This document shows, in pieces, positions 8,918-16,810 of a stretch of 64,000 nt of DNA. The position numbers and the translations under genes are program-made. The notes below the pieces were generated by a model. That model saw only the letters and a program-made list of their open reading frames with translations. It did no database searches and was not told the origin of the DNA. The DNA comes from an uncultured Eubacteriales bacterium. GTDB lineage: Bacteria; Bacillota; Clostridia; Oscillospirales; Acutalibacteraceae. The stretch is taken from NCBI GenBank assembly GCA_948823415.1, contig CAQKRU010000003.1:16682-80681 (forward strand), in the 5' to 3' direction. Positions within the stretch are counted from its first letter, which is position 1. Each line of letters begins with the position of its first letter.

Positions 8918-10294
8918 CTAAATTTTAATTTTTTCGGCGATGTAGTCGACCAGCTTATCGATAGAAACGCGCTCCTGCTGCATGGAGTCGCGGTGGCGCA
9001 CGGTGACACAGCTGTCGGCCTCGCTGTCGAAGTCATACGTGACACAAAATGGCGTGCCGATCTCGTCCTGGCGGCGATATCTCTTGCCAATGGAGCCGGC
9101 CTCGTCGTAGTCGACCGTGAAGTGCGCGGAGAGCTGACTGTAGACCTTGCTAGCGCCGTCGCTTAGTTTTTTCGATAATGGGAAAATGGCTGCCTTAAAT
9201 GGTGCCAAATTCGGGTGAAGCCTCAACACTACGCGAGTATCACCGTCTTCGGTGGTTTCTTCGTCGTATGCATCGCAGAGGAACGCCAGTGCGACCCTGT
9301 CCGCGCCCAGTGAAGGCTCGATCACGTATGGAATGTAGCGCTGGTTGGAGTCGGGGTCGAAGTACTCGAGGCTCTTGCCGGAGTGCTCTTGATGCTGCGT
9401 CAGATCGAAGTCGGTGCGATCGGCAATGCCCCAAAGCTCGCCCCATCCGAACGGGAACAAGAATTCGATGTCGGTAGTGGCCCGCGAATAGTGCGAAAGC
9501 TCCTCTTTAGAGTGATCGCGAAGCCGAATGTTATCGGACTTTAAGCCCAAGTTCAAGAGCCAGTTTTTGCAAAAATCGCGCCAGTAGTTGAACCATTCAA
9601 GGTCCGAGCCGGGCTTGCAAAAAAACTCAAGCTCCATCTGCTCGAACTCACGCGTGCGAAAGATAAAATTGCCCGGAGTAATCTCATTGCGAAAGGACTT
9701 CCCGATCTGAGCGATGCCAAAAGGCAGCTTGCGCCGGGATGTGCGCTGAACATTAGCGAAATTCACAAAGATACCCTGCGCTGTTTCGGGCCGCAAGTAG
9801 ACCTCATTCTTCGCGTCCTCGGTCACGCCTTGAAAAGTCTTAAACATCAGGTTAAACTTGCGAATATCAGTGAAGTTCGCGGCGCCGCAGACCGGGCAAA
9901 CAACGTGATGCTCCGTTATATAGGCGTTCATCTGATCAAAAGGCATGCCGTTGGCGTCACCACCGGCGCTCTCGATGAGTTTGTCCGCCCGATGCCGAGT
10001 TTTGCATTCTCTGCAGTCCATCAAAGGGTCAGAGAAATTGCCCAAATGCCCCGAAGCGACCCAAGTTTGAGGGTTCATCAAAATAGCAGAATCCAGCCCC
10101 ACATTGAGCTTGCTTTCGCGAATGAACTTCTGGCGCCAGGCATCCTTAATATTATTCTTAAACTCCACGCCCAACGGGCCGTAGTCCCAGGAGTTCGACA
10201 AACCGCCATAAATCTCGGACCCAGGGAACACAAAGCCTCTGTTTTTGCACAGAGCCACGATTTTTTCCATAGATTTTTCGCTGTTTAATAGCAT
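8918..10294 (-). CDS. glyQS: Glycyl-tRNA synthetase, single-chain (alpha2) type
   Basis: 458 residues, class II synthetase of the eukaryote/archaeal-like dimeric form. It charges tRNA-Gly. Motifs seen: the N-terminal [11 protein letters not shown] block with WDYGPLG, motif 2 around FRNEITPG and [10 protein letters not shown], and motif 3 with [12 protein letters not shown] followed by the anticodon-binding domain. A Cys-rich insertion (CxxC...CPVC, about residues 95-145) is present as in this family. The ATG at 10294 is supported by an AAAGGAGG site 8 bases upstream. The promoter at 10321-10350 gives a very short leader, so no T-box fits. Confidence 0.96.
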   Translation of the reverse strand: MLLNSEKSMEKIVALCKNRGFVFPGSEIYGGLSNSWDYGPLGVEFKNNIKDAWRQKFIRESKLNVGLDSAILMNPQTWVASGHLGNFSDPLMDCRECKTRHRADKLIESAGGDANGMPFDQMNAYITEHHVVCPVCGAANFTDIRKFNLMFKTFQGVTEDAKNEVYLRPETAQGIFVNFANVQRTSRRKLPFGIAQIGKSFRNEITPGNFIFRTREFEQMELEFFCKPGSDLEWFNYWRDFCKNWLLNLGLKSDNIRLRDHSKEELSHYSRATTDIEFLFPFGWGELWGIADRTDFDLTQHQEHSGKSLEYFDPDSNQRYIPYVIEPSLGADRVALAFLCDAYDEETTEDGDTRVVLRLHPNLAPFKAAIFPLSKKLSDGASKVYSQLSAHFTVDYDEAGSIGKRYRRQDEIGTPFCVTYDFDSEADSCVTVRHRDSMQQERVSIDKLVDYIAEKIKI

Positions 10295-10320
10295 GAAAAA
10301 GGCCTCCTTTTGCTGACAGT

Positions 10321-10350
10321 ATTATAATTCAGCAAGGAGGAACTTGTCAA
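10321..10350 (-). promoter_or_regulatory. glyQS promoter, copied elsewhere in the window
   Basis: Minus strand TTGACA (10345-10350), 18-base spacer, TATAAT (10321-10326). Thirty-eight bases (10321-10358) are identical to 11042-11079, the promoter of the next upstream gene. CCTCCTT/AAGGAGG arms on both sides of the -10 form an imperfect inverted repeat, with the downstream arm contributing the ribosome site. Confidence 0.8.
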
Positions 10351-10399
10351 TTGCCTAGTATATATTGAATAACCGGGGAAAATTATTGTCTTCGTTAAA

Positions 10400-10945
10400 T
10401 TATTTATGGTCTGGGAACATTACAAATTTCAGAGAATCGCTTCTTATGCCTAATTTTGTTAGTGTATTTTTAAATTCTTCCTCCGAATACAGTTCTTTTG
10501 CGTTTTCGCTATTGGGTTCTATTACGGTATACGCATTGCGAAATGTTGGGTTAACTGTGGTGTCGACATCTAAGAACGTACACTTATCAGGATTATAAGC
10601 ATTATCCCAATCTACAATATATTTTTGTACCTGATGTTTATGATCTGGACTGTCGTTAAAAATTACAATATTATACTTATCATAAAGCTTTTCAGCATCC
10701 ATATTAAACTCAGATTCAAAATGACCTGTTGGGTTAATACTAAGAGGCCTATGGAAATTGTTTGTTTCTGACGAATCTGCCTCTTCGTTATTTTGCGAAT
10801 TCGCCTCAAAAGGAGGAAACTCATCGTCAAACTTAGCGCTTGCATTTAAACAACCAAAACTCAATGAAGCAATTAAGATTGTAAAGCTCAAAAAAGAAGC
10901 CTTAACCAAATTTTTAAAATTCGGGCTTAAAATAAAATTTCTCAT
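10400..10945 (-). CDS. Secreted protein of the leader-sharing array (array 1, member 6)
   Basis: 181 residues. Signal peptide of about 38 residues with a hydrophobic core and FGCLNASA, which could be an SPase I site or a weak lipobox. The mature part begins with an acidic DDEFPPF motif followed by a Gln/Asn/Glu-rich stretch, a motif also seen in the 12994-14175 and 11509-11841 products. The rest is hydrophilic with no recognised fold; the C-terminal half has regular alternation suggesting a small alpha/beta domain. The 5' leader has the array pattern: TTGTTAGGAG ribosome site and an upstream TTTTTAGCCATTTAA element. Function unknown. Confidence 0.75.
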   Translation of the reverse strand: MRNFILSPNFKNLVKASFLSFTILIASLSFGCLNASAKFDDEFPPFEANSQNNEEADSSETNNFHRPLSINPTGHFESEFNMDAEKLYDKYNIVIFNDSPDHKHQVQKYIVDWDNAYNPDKCTFLDVDTTVNPTFRNAYTVIEPNSENAKELYSEEEFKNTLTKLGIRSDSLKFVMFPDHK

Positions 10946-11041
10946 AAAAACAATCTCCTAACAAATTTTAATGAATAAAAAATTGACTAATCATAGATTT
11001 TTAGCCATTTAACACAAAAACAACCCTCCTTACTGACTATA

Positions 11042-11071
11042 ATTATAATTCAGCAAGGAGGAACTTGTCAA
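11042..11071 (-). promoter_or_regulatory. Array promoter, duplicate of the glyQS promoter
   Basis: Minus strand TTGACA (11066-11071), 18-base spacer, TATAAT (11042-11047). It drives the gene at 10400-10945. The identity with the glyQS promoter extends through the -35 and upstream into the end of the preceding reading frame. Confidence 0.8.
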
Positions 11072-11075
11072 TTGC

Positions 11076-11369
11076 CTAGCATATGGCGCAGCAACCTTTC
11101 TGGAAGCGAGTTTTAGTTTTGACAGAGGGATAAGCTTGGTTGTACATTGCGTCGACCCATCTTTTAAAAGCGGCTAGTTCATCATCTTTATCTTCTTGAG
11201 AGGCAGCGTCATCTACTGGAGGGGAGTTCGTAAAGCTGGTTGTAGATTCACCATCCTTAGCAGTACTGGCGCTATGGTAACAGCAGATGCTTAATGCGCT
11301 AATCAAGCTAATAAGGCACATCAAAACGGATGCAACAGACTTCTTATTTTCTGAATTAGAATTTAACAT
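11076..11369 (-). CDS. Small secreted protein of array 1 (member 5), Cys-terminated
   Basis: 97 residues. The signal peptide starts MLNSNSENKKSVAS and is nearly the same as that of the next gene upstream. The core ends in ALSICCYHSAS. The mature part is about 60 residues, acidic, then a short amphipathic helix, and it ends KGCCAIC, three Cys in the last five residues. The stop codon lies 4 bases from the -35 box of the next promoter, so gene end and promoter form one duplicated junction. No known family. Confidence 0.65.
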   Translation of the reverse strand: MLNSNSENKKSVASVLMCLISLISALSICCYHSASTAKDGESTTSFTNSPPVDDAASQEDKDDELAAFKRWVDAMYNQAYPSVKTKTRFQKGCCAIC

Positions 11370-11508
11370 AAAAATAATCTCCTAACAAGTTTTAGATTTT
11401 GGGTTTAGAAATAGTAAATAAATGCAGAATTTTTTCCACTTAATGATATAAAAAAGGGACCCCATTTGCAGCCTGGACTTATGCAAACGGATAAAAAGAT
11501 AAATCAGG

Positions 11509-11841
11509 CTACTGCGGACTGCAGTTGCCGTTAAGATAGTTTTTGTGACGAACCATCTCAAGAAAAATTGCAGCGTTAAGAGGCATGGTTTCTGGCTTTC
11601 TTGATTTATCATCAAAAATTTGTTCTTGCTCGTTTTCACCAGGAGGGTCGCTATAAGCGTATGTGTGCATAAAAGGAAAATCATCTTCTGACTCCGCTTC
11701 ATTATCTCGCAGAATTGTATCCCTAACGGCTACTGCACTGTTACGAAGGCAACAACCGAAATTTAGTGCAGAAAATAAAACTGCAAAGCACATCAAAACG
11801 GATGCAACAAACTTCTTAATATCTGAATTAGAGTTTAACAT
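11509..11841 (-). CDS. Small secreted protein of array 1 (member 4)
   Basis: 110 residues from the ATG at 11841. The upstream in-frame GTG lies inside the AGGTGG ribosome site and is rejected. The signal peptide MLNSNSDIKKFVASVLMC matches the downstream neighbour. The mature part starts with an acidic EDDFPFM motif shared with two other array members and ends GNCSPQ. Between this stop and the next leader lies a repeated element (CCAGGCTGCAAATGGGG...CCC then a T run, at 11459-11484) also present at 11925-11948. Function unknown. Confidence 0.65.
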   Translation of the reverse strand: MLNSNSDIKKFVASVLMCFAVLFSALNFGCCLRNSAVAVRDTILRDNEAESEDDFPFMHTYAYSDPPGENEQEQIFDDKSRKPETMPLNAAIFLEMVRHKNYLNGNCSPQ

Positions 11842-11971
11842 AAAAGTTACCACCTAATAAATTTTGAATTTTTAGTCAAAAACAGTGATTATTTGTAGAA
11901 TTTTAGCTATTTAATGATATAAAAAGGGCCCCCATTTGCAGCCTGGACAGCATAGAGGAGGCCTATGTTAA

Positions 11972-12310
11972 TTAGAGTAAGATACATTTAGGGCAAAGAT
12001 CTCCGCGCTTAGATTCTGGGGCTTCAGTAGACTCGGTTTTGTCCTCTTCTTCGTTATTTTTTTTTGTTTCGTCGTCTTTCTTATCCTCTTCATTATTTTC
12101 GTTTTCGTCTTCTTCGCCGTTCTTTTGCGTTTTTATTTCGGTTGTCGTTTCTTCATGATTGAAACCGTCATCTGTGCCTGAGTATTCTGCGCTGCAGAAG
12201 TTACCGCAAAAGCCGCAATTTAATGTGAAAAACAAAATTAAAAGGCTAAACAAAGCAGATGTAATCGAGATTTTCTTTTTTGCGTTGAAATGGAACATAA
12301 GATTTTTCAT
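11972..12310 (-). CDS. Small secreted Glu/Asp/Lys-rich protein of array 1 (member 3)
   Basis: 112 residues from ATG 12310; the longer in-frame start overlaps the AGGTGG site. The signal peptide contains NAKKKISITSALFSLLILF, then CGFCGNFCSA. The mature part is almost entirely Glu, Asp, Lys, Asn and Thr and must be disordered until the end, which is DLCPKCILL, a CxxC close to the C-terminus. The pattern of disordered spacer plus terminal Cys motif recurs in this array. It has its own promoter at 12428-12456. Confidence 0.65.
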   Translation of the reverse strand: MKNLMFHFNAKKKISITSALFSLLILFFTLNCGFCGNFCSAEYSGTDDGFNHEETTTEIKTQKNGEEDENENNEEDKKDDETKKNNEEEDKTESTEAPESKRGDLCPKCILL

Positions 12311-12427
12311 AAAAATTACCACCTAACAAATTTTAATATTTTTCTAAATAAGAAATAAAAAGAGCGACTAATTGTAGATTTTTAGCCATTTAACAGGACA
12401 GAAAAACCATCTCCTTTCGTTAAAGGT

Positions 12428-12456
12428 ATTATAGTTAGCAAAAGCACGCTTGTCAA
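12428..12456 (-). promoter_or_regulatory. Array promoter for members 3-5
   Basis: Minus strand TTGACA (12451-12456), 17-base spacer, TATAAT (12428-12433). A diverged copy of the glyQS-type promoter block. No clear promoter is seen in front of the two genes downstream, so members 3, 4 and 5 are probably one transcript. Confidence 0.75.
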
Positions 12457-12472
12457 CAGCTAAGCGCATAAA

Positions 12473-12880
12473 TTAGTTGGGAGATGCGCTTGCACAGGAT
12501 TTGTTTTGATCTTTCTCTGTGCCAGTGTTAGTGAGATTTTGCCTGTAATCCTCTTCTTCGTTTGAATCCTCTAATGAGTAAAAATTAATTTCTTGCTCCG
12601 AACTCCGAAATTTTTATAGTTCCGGAATTTCATTATCATTGACCTCTTCGGGCATAGGATTTATGGGCAGCCCAGAGGCATCTACGCCATTTTCATTGAT
12701 AGGTGTTAGCGGTGTTTCGGGTTTATCTGCGTTGCCTTCGGTGATAGAATTTACCGGGAGCTCAGGAGCATCTACGCTAGCATTACAGCAAAAACCGCAG
12801 GACACTGCGCAGAACAAAATTAAAAAACTAAACAGAGCAGATATAATCGAGATTTTCTTTTTTGCTGCGAATCTTAACAC
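12473..12880 (-). pseudogene. Array 1 secreted protein interrupted by an in-frame TAA (member 2)
   Basis: The frame opens at a GTG (12880) with a TAGGTGAT site and encodes a signal peptide close to member 3 (AAKKKISIISALFSFLILF, then CGFCCN). After 88 residues, in a Pro/Asn/Glu-rich mature part, it meets TAA at 12614-12616. The same frame then stays open for a further 46 codons to TAA at 12473-12475, with the same acidic composition and an ending KSCASASPN, a near-terminal Cys as in the neighbours. The distal stop also sits 17 bases from the next promoter's -35, the layout seen for other members. It is therefore read as one 135-codon gene with a nonsense mutation. The 88-residue product may still be made. 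Confidence 0.7.
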
Positions 12881-12993
12881 AATTTATCACCTAACAGATT
12901 TAAAAATTTTCTAAAAGAGAAATAAGAAGAGTGAATGATTGCAGATTTTTAGCCATTGGTTTAGGGTGTAAGACAAATTGAAAAGTCGTTTAT

Positions 12994-14175
12994 TTAGTGT
13001 CGGGAGGGACAGCTAAAGTGATTATGCTTAGAATACAACACTGACGGAAAATCGTCGGCCTCGTTTCCGCCTGTTGCCCCAGGACTGTAAAAATAATAGG
13101 TGCTGGTTGGTTTAGGCTTGGAAGGAGAACCGCTTGTTTCTTTCCAAAGGCCTGCTGGGGGAGGGGGAATATCTGGTGCTTGCGCAAGAAGGTTAGGCGA
13201 GCCATCTCGATGGAAAGAGCCGCCTTCGCTGTAGGAAAAGTCATCATCAGAAGATGCCCCTCTTTTATCGTAAGGAAAAAAGGCAACAACATCAGAAGCA
13301 CGTCTGGGTATCGGCAGCGATGACGGATGGATCGTCGTATTTGATAAATTTGATGTGTTAGGGAAGTTGCCAGCCCCTCTGTTGCCATAGGTTAGAATAA
13401 TGTTATCTTCTTGACTATGTTGAAATTTTGCCCTTTCAAAGGGATCGTCATTAAAACAATTAAAATCATAAGTTCTCTCTTGTGAATCGTTAAACTTTTT
13501 AAGAGTTTCTTGCTTCAAATCATCAAGATAATCAGACTCACTAGGATCGTTTTTTGGAGGATAATCTTCTAATAGCTCGTGCTCTGATTTTTTTGCTTCA
13601 TAATAGTCAAGAGCACTTTTATATCTTTCTTGATTTTGTGGATCATCAAACCGCCTTTCGGAAAGAGTTTTTGTTAAATTTGGGCGGTGAAAACTGAAAT
13701 GCCCATAAAGGCTGTCCTCAAAGTCAAGTAAATTGAGGTCTTTTCGAAAGAATTCATCAGTTGAGGCAGGACGATCAACTGTATTGAGTGACAAATTTTG
13801 CGCTTCTTCCGCATCATTATTTTGCAAACTTGTAGTCAAAGTGGGGAAGTCGTCATCTTCAAACATGATCCTTGGCTCAGTTTCATCATTTTGAAAATAG
13901 GTATCCCAAAGGTGGAATTCGTCGCCTTCAAACATCATTCTTGCCGTAGCTTCGTCGTCAGGCAAACCGGTGTCCCAAAAAGGGAAGGCGCCATCTGCTG
14001 TGCCATTATTTTGGATGCCAGCACCATCCGAAACATTGGGGTTTGATGAATACACCTTTATCAACAAAGTAGCGCTAACAAAATTTAACGTGACAAAGAG
14101 AATTGCGAGGCCCATCAACGCGGACGTAACGGATTTTTTCGTTCTTGCAAGGGAGACCAAAGTAAACTTTTTCAC
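12994..14175 (-). CDS. Large secreted acidic repeat protein of array 1 (member 1)
   Basis: 393 residues from a GTG at 14175, whose GGTGG site aligns with the other array leaders. The signal peptide contains TKKSVTSALMGLAILF. The mature N-terminus has three tandem copies, about 23 residues each, of an acidic motif of the form DDxFPxxxT...ND/E...FE. The middle is rich in charged residues and Tyr (likely helical, about residues 130-215), followed by a Pro/Ser-rich linker with PPPPAGLW. A last DDFP copy precedes the end HFSCPSRH. No known domain. It is the largest and probably the founding gene of the array. Confidence 0.7.
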   Translation of the reverse strand: MKKFTLVSLARTKKSVTSALMGLAILFVTLNFVSATLLIKVYSSNPNVSDGAGIQNNGTADGAFPFWDTGLPDDEATARMMFEGDEFHLWDTYFQNDETEPRIMFEDDDFPTLTTSLQNNDAEEAQNLSLNTVDRPASTDEFFRKDLNLLDFEDSLYGHFSFHRPNLTKTLSERRFDDPQNQERYKSALDYYEAKKSEHELLEDYPPKNDPSESDYLDDLKQETLKKFNDSQERTYDFNCFNDDPFERAKFQHSQEDNIILTYGNRGAGNFPNTSNLSNTTIHPSSLPIPRRASDVVAFFPYDKRGASSDDDFSYSEGGSFHRDGSPNLLAQAPDIPPPPAGLWKETSGSPSKPKPTSTYYFYSPGATGGNEADDFPSVLYSKHNHFSCPSRH

Positions 14176-14282
14176 AACATTACCACCCAACAAATTTTTA
14201 AATTTTACGCGCCCCAAAAGGGTAATTATAGATTTTTATCCATTTAATGGCACAAAAATAACGATTAATTTTACTGATTAAT

Positions 14283-14312
14283 ATTATAATTCAACAAAAG
14301 TGTTTCTGTCAA
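14283..14312 (-). promoter_or_regulatory. Array promoter for members 1-2
   Basis: Minus strand TTGACA (14307-14312), 18-base spacer, TATAAT (14283-14288). The sequence after the -10 (TTCAACAAAAG on the plus strand) is related to the other array promoters. Confidence 0.75.
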
Positions 14313-14369
14313 TTGAAATTAACGAGGAATGATTGCAAACTTCAAATTTTCACAAAACCAAAACTTAGC

Positions 14370-14657
14370 TTGACAAAAACGCACTTTTATAATATAATCC
14401 AAAAGGTGTCTACAGTGGGGATTGTGGATATTTTTGCAAAGAGTAAAAGCTGACTAACTGCCGCACGGAACTGGGGCAGGATTATAAAAGGTCAATGCAT
14501 TGCTATGGTTCGTGGTTTGATGGTTTTATTATTTTCGCCCAATAGTGATTAATTTAGCATTTAAGCGTAATTTGTTTAGCTTTGAATTTAAAAGTATTAC
14601 GTTTTACCGTGCAGTGTGATGGCAGTTGTGCGTAGCCGCAATAATTATAAAAAATAA
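14370..14657 (+). promoter_or_regulatory. Strong promoter followed by about 260 noncoding bases before tRNA-Pro
   Basis: A consensus promoter: TTGACA (14370-14375), exactly 17 bases, TATAAT (14393-14398). The 250 bases after the likely start contain no convincing reading frame but have local hairpin potential, for example CTGCC...GGGCAG at 14459-14483. They could be an unrecognised small RNA or simply the leader of tRNA-Pro. I do not see signatures of 6S, tmRNA, RNase P or SRP RNA. Confidence 0.6.
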
Positions 14658-14734
14658 CGAGGTGTAGCTCAGTTTGGTAGAGTGCTTGGTTTGGGACCAA
14701 GATGCCGCAGGTTCGAGCCCTGTCACCTCGACCA
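14658..14734 (+). tRNA. tRNA-Pro (UGG)
   Basis: 77 bases with CCA encoded. Acceptor CGAGGTG pairs with CACCTCG; the anticodon stem CTTGG/CCAAG encloses loop TTTGGGA, giving anticodon TGG. The T arm carries GGTTCGAGCCC. Expressed from the promoter at 14370-14398. Confidence 0.97.
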
Positions 14735-14933
14735 GCGCGAGAAAAATTCGTGTTATGTTTACCACCGCATTAGAAGTTGAGAAGAGGTTCGTAACTAAAA
14801 AATGTGATTTTTAGGTGAAACAAAAAAGTTTGAAGAAATCCGCAAAATTTATAAAAAATTACATCTGCATATTTGTTTTAACAAATATATTTTTCCAATA
14901 AAGAAATTTAATTTTGATTTAAAATGGAGAAAT

Positions 14934-14964
14934 TTAACTTTTTTAGTATATTTTGTGTTATTAT
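14934..14964 (+). promoter_or_regulatory. Weak candidate promoter for the exported pair at 15.0-16.2 kb
   Basis: TTAACT (14934-14939) and TATTAT (14959-14964) with a long 19-base spacer, in very AT-rich DNA. The 200 bases before it, back to the tRNA, contain no gene I can support. Confidence 0.35.
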
Positions 14965-15024
14965 AAAAATTTATGTGTTAAAATAAGCTCGGCTGGCCTA
15001 CTTTTATTATTTGAAGGTGAGAAT

Positions 15025-15462
15025 ATGCTCAAAAAAATATTATTAATATTCCTATCGTTATCAATGTGCTTTAGCATAAAAACAAATTTTGCTTACGCTG
15101 GTGGTCGAGATTATACCATTGAAAGTGGCAATAAAAAGACTGTGTATGCTAGCCATGAGACCTTAGAAAAGTTAGTAGAGGCTGAAAAAAAGCAAGAAGA
15201 GGGGCAAAAATTAGCACGTGATGAATTTTTTAAGTATTTTAAGTATGTCCCTGTAATAGGTCAGGTTGGCTCAATTATGAAAGACATTACTGAATCTTTA
15301 GAAAAAGGTGTTAAACAGCTTTTTGGCGATTCTACATTCCTTTCAAGCTGCCGAGATAAGTCTGCAAACAATGGAAAACGTGGGTGCATAATGAAATATA
15401 CTTATATTGCGCACGATGAAACACCTGACGAATGGTCGCCGGATTCATGCGAGTTGCAATAA
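15025..15462 (+). CDS. Secreted protein of unknown function
   Basis: 145 residues from ATG 15025 (GAAGGTGAG site 7 bases ahead; the longer frame start at 14953 has no site). Signal peptide of about 25 residues ending TNFAYA. The mature part has a charged coiled-coil-like helix (about 45-70), an amphipathic segment YFKYVPVIGQVGSIM, and a C-terminal region with three Cys, the last three residues from the end (DSCELQ). It is followed after 15 bases by another exported protein. No family recognised. The amphipathic segment raises a membrane-active peptide as a possibility, unproven. Confidence 0.65.
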   Translation: MLKKILLIFLSLSMCFSIKTNFAYAGGRDYTIESGNKKTVYASHETLEKLVEAEKKQEEGQKLARDEFFKYFKYVPVIGQVGSIMKDITESLEKGVKQLFGDSTFLSSCRDKSANNGKRGCIMKYTYIAHDETPDEWSPDSCELQ

Positions 15463-15477
15463 TTAGGAGGGAATAAT

Positions 15478-16158
15478 ATGAAAAAATTTTTTATCGCAAG
15501 TATATTAATTTTTAGTATTACTTGTAGTTCAATTATATGTGTTGCTTCAGGTGATTTTGATTATGGTATAAATAAAACATCCGACACAGATTTTAATAGT
15601 ACTGTTAGATATGAAGACAACAATGGCAAACTGTTGAACACTACTACATACGATTTTGTACCGTTATTTAACAGGTCTATAATAGTACCTATTAAGGAAA
15701 ATGTTTCTGCTTTAGTAAGGTCTTTTTGCAAGATGTGTTCGGGTGGGTACGATTTAGCAAGCACAGTTTTAGCAACCTTTTGTGAAGACAATAGTACATA
15801 TTCAGTTACTGTGACTGCGGGAAACGAATCCTTAACCGCTAACTCAAAAAATGGTAGTGTATTAATATCAGGAGTGCCAGAAGGTGAGTTTTTTGCGTAC
15901 ATAAGTAACAATGACGACACAGAATTGTCCTGCAATACGTACTTAATGGGTGTTGGCTCGGATACCACGCCAGAAGAAGGTTTTAACATAAGTTTAACAT
16001 GTTATGATAAATTGCCAGATGGCAAAAAAACTAACATGTGGTATTGGTTAGGTCCTGTCATTGGTGTGGTTGGCGCTGCCGCAATTGGCGGTGGCAGTTT
16101 CGGTGGATACAGAGCTTTACACGGAGCAGATGCAAGTGGAGGAGAGTTTGGTCCGTAA
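15478..16158 (+). CDS. Secreted or membrane-anchored Cys-containing protein of unknown function
   Basis: 226 residues, AGGAGG site 6-8 bases ahead. Signal peptide of about 23 residues. The mature region has paired Cys (SFCKMCSGG, TFCED, LSCNT, LTCYD) and strand-rich sequence resembling a small carboxypeptidase-regulatory-like or Ig-like beta domain (VTVTAGNESL...VLISGVPEGEF). Near the end a hydrophobic Gly-rich helix (WYWLGPVIGVVGAAAIGGG) is followed by a Gly-rich, weakly charged tail rather than a basic stop-transfer, so it is not a sortase signal. Probably co-transcribed with the preceding gene and ended by the hairpin at 16279. Confidence 0.65.
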   Translation: MKKFFIASILIFSITCSSIICVASGDFDYGINKTSDTDFNSTVRYEDNNGKLLNTTTYDFVPLFNRSIIVPIKENVSALVRSFCKMCSGGYDLASTVLATFCEDNSTYSVTVTAGNESLTANSKNGSVLISGVPEGEFFAYISNNDDTELSCNTYLMGVGSDTTPEEGFNISLTCYDKLPDGKKTNMWYWLGPVIGVVGAAAIGGGSFGGYRALHGADASGGEFGP

Positions 16159-16278
16159 AATTAAATTAAATATTAAATATTCTTATATTTCAGCTATGAG
16201 AATTAAAAAAGAGCTTACTCTCTAAGTGAGGATGGCCTCTTTATTTATTTCCTATTCATAAAACGAAAAAATTTTTAG

Positions 16279-16306
16279 GCCGTTAACAAAAGTTAGCGGC
16301 TTTTTT
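16279..16306 (+). terminator. Intrinsic terminator
   Basis: GCCGTTAAC (16279-16287) pairs with GTTAGCGGC (16292-16300) around AAAA, followed by six T. A weaker hairpin with AAAGAG/CTCTTT arms lies at 16207-16241. Confidence 0.85.
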
Positions 16307-16810
16307 AGAAATATCGATGAATTAAGGGTATTGCGTAAGATTTTTGCGCAGTGTTTTTTTGCGTTTGTTTCTCAAATTAAAATTAAAAGCTTCATAAACG
16401 GATTTATATCAACAATAATCGGCAATCAATAAAGGACAGATTAACTGGAATAATTTGTATAAAATTGGGCGTAAATAAGCAATTGGTCAATTCGCAGTTG
16501 CAAAAAGCTTAAGAAATATCAGATTATTGGGAGCTATGAGGATGCTTTGAATTTTTGCGGCATTTAGGAAGTCGGTAAAAACAAAATTTTTTAAGAAATT
16601 AATGTTTTTCCCTAGCTTTAGTTCTTCAAGGTCCAGCGCGGCGCTATTCGGATAGGGAGAGCTCGAGAGGGAATCGAAATCCCTCTCGGAACGTTTTTAA
16701 TTACTTTTTTCGTTGCAAAAAGTGACGAATGCTCAGCCTTTTGGACGGCGCTGACTATAAAATTAGAGAAGACACATTTTATAATTGTACAAAGCTTAAA
16801 TCTATATGTT
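16307..16810. other. Gene-free stretch with a GC-rich hairpin island
   Basis: No reading frame is supportable. Most is AT-rich, but 16628-16690 is clearly richer in GC and ends in a perfect 9-bp stem CGAGAGGGA/TCCCTCTCG (16664-16672 with 16680-16688), loop ATCGAAA. A short T run follows a few bases later on the plus strand. It may be a terminator of an unseen plus-strand transcript or the remnant of an RNA gene. The T-loop-like loop sequence is suggestive, but no tRNA can be folded around it. Confidence 0.4.

Noticed and set aside
10295..10360. T-box riboswitch ahead of glyQS
   Set aside because: The promoter leaves a leader of only about 20 bases, too short for a T-box.
16664..16688. tRNA (Ser or Sec) gene based on a T-arm-like hairpin
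   Set aside because: The stem is continuous for 9 bp, the first loop base is wrong, and no acceptor, D or anticodon arm can be found upstream.
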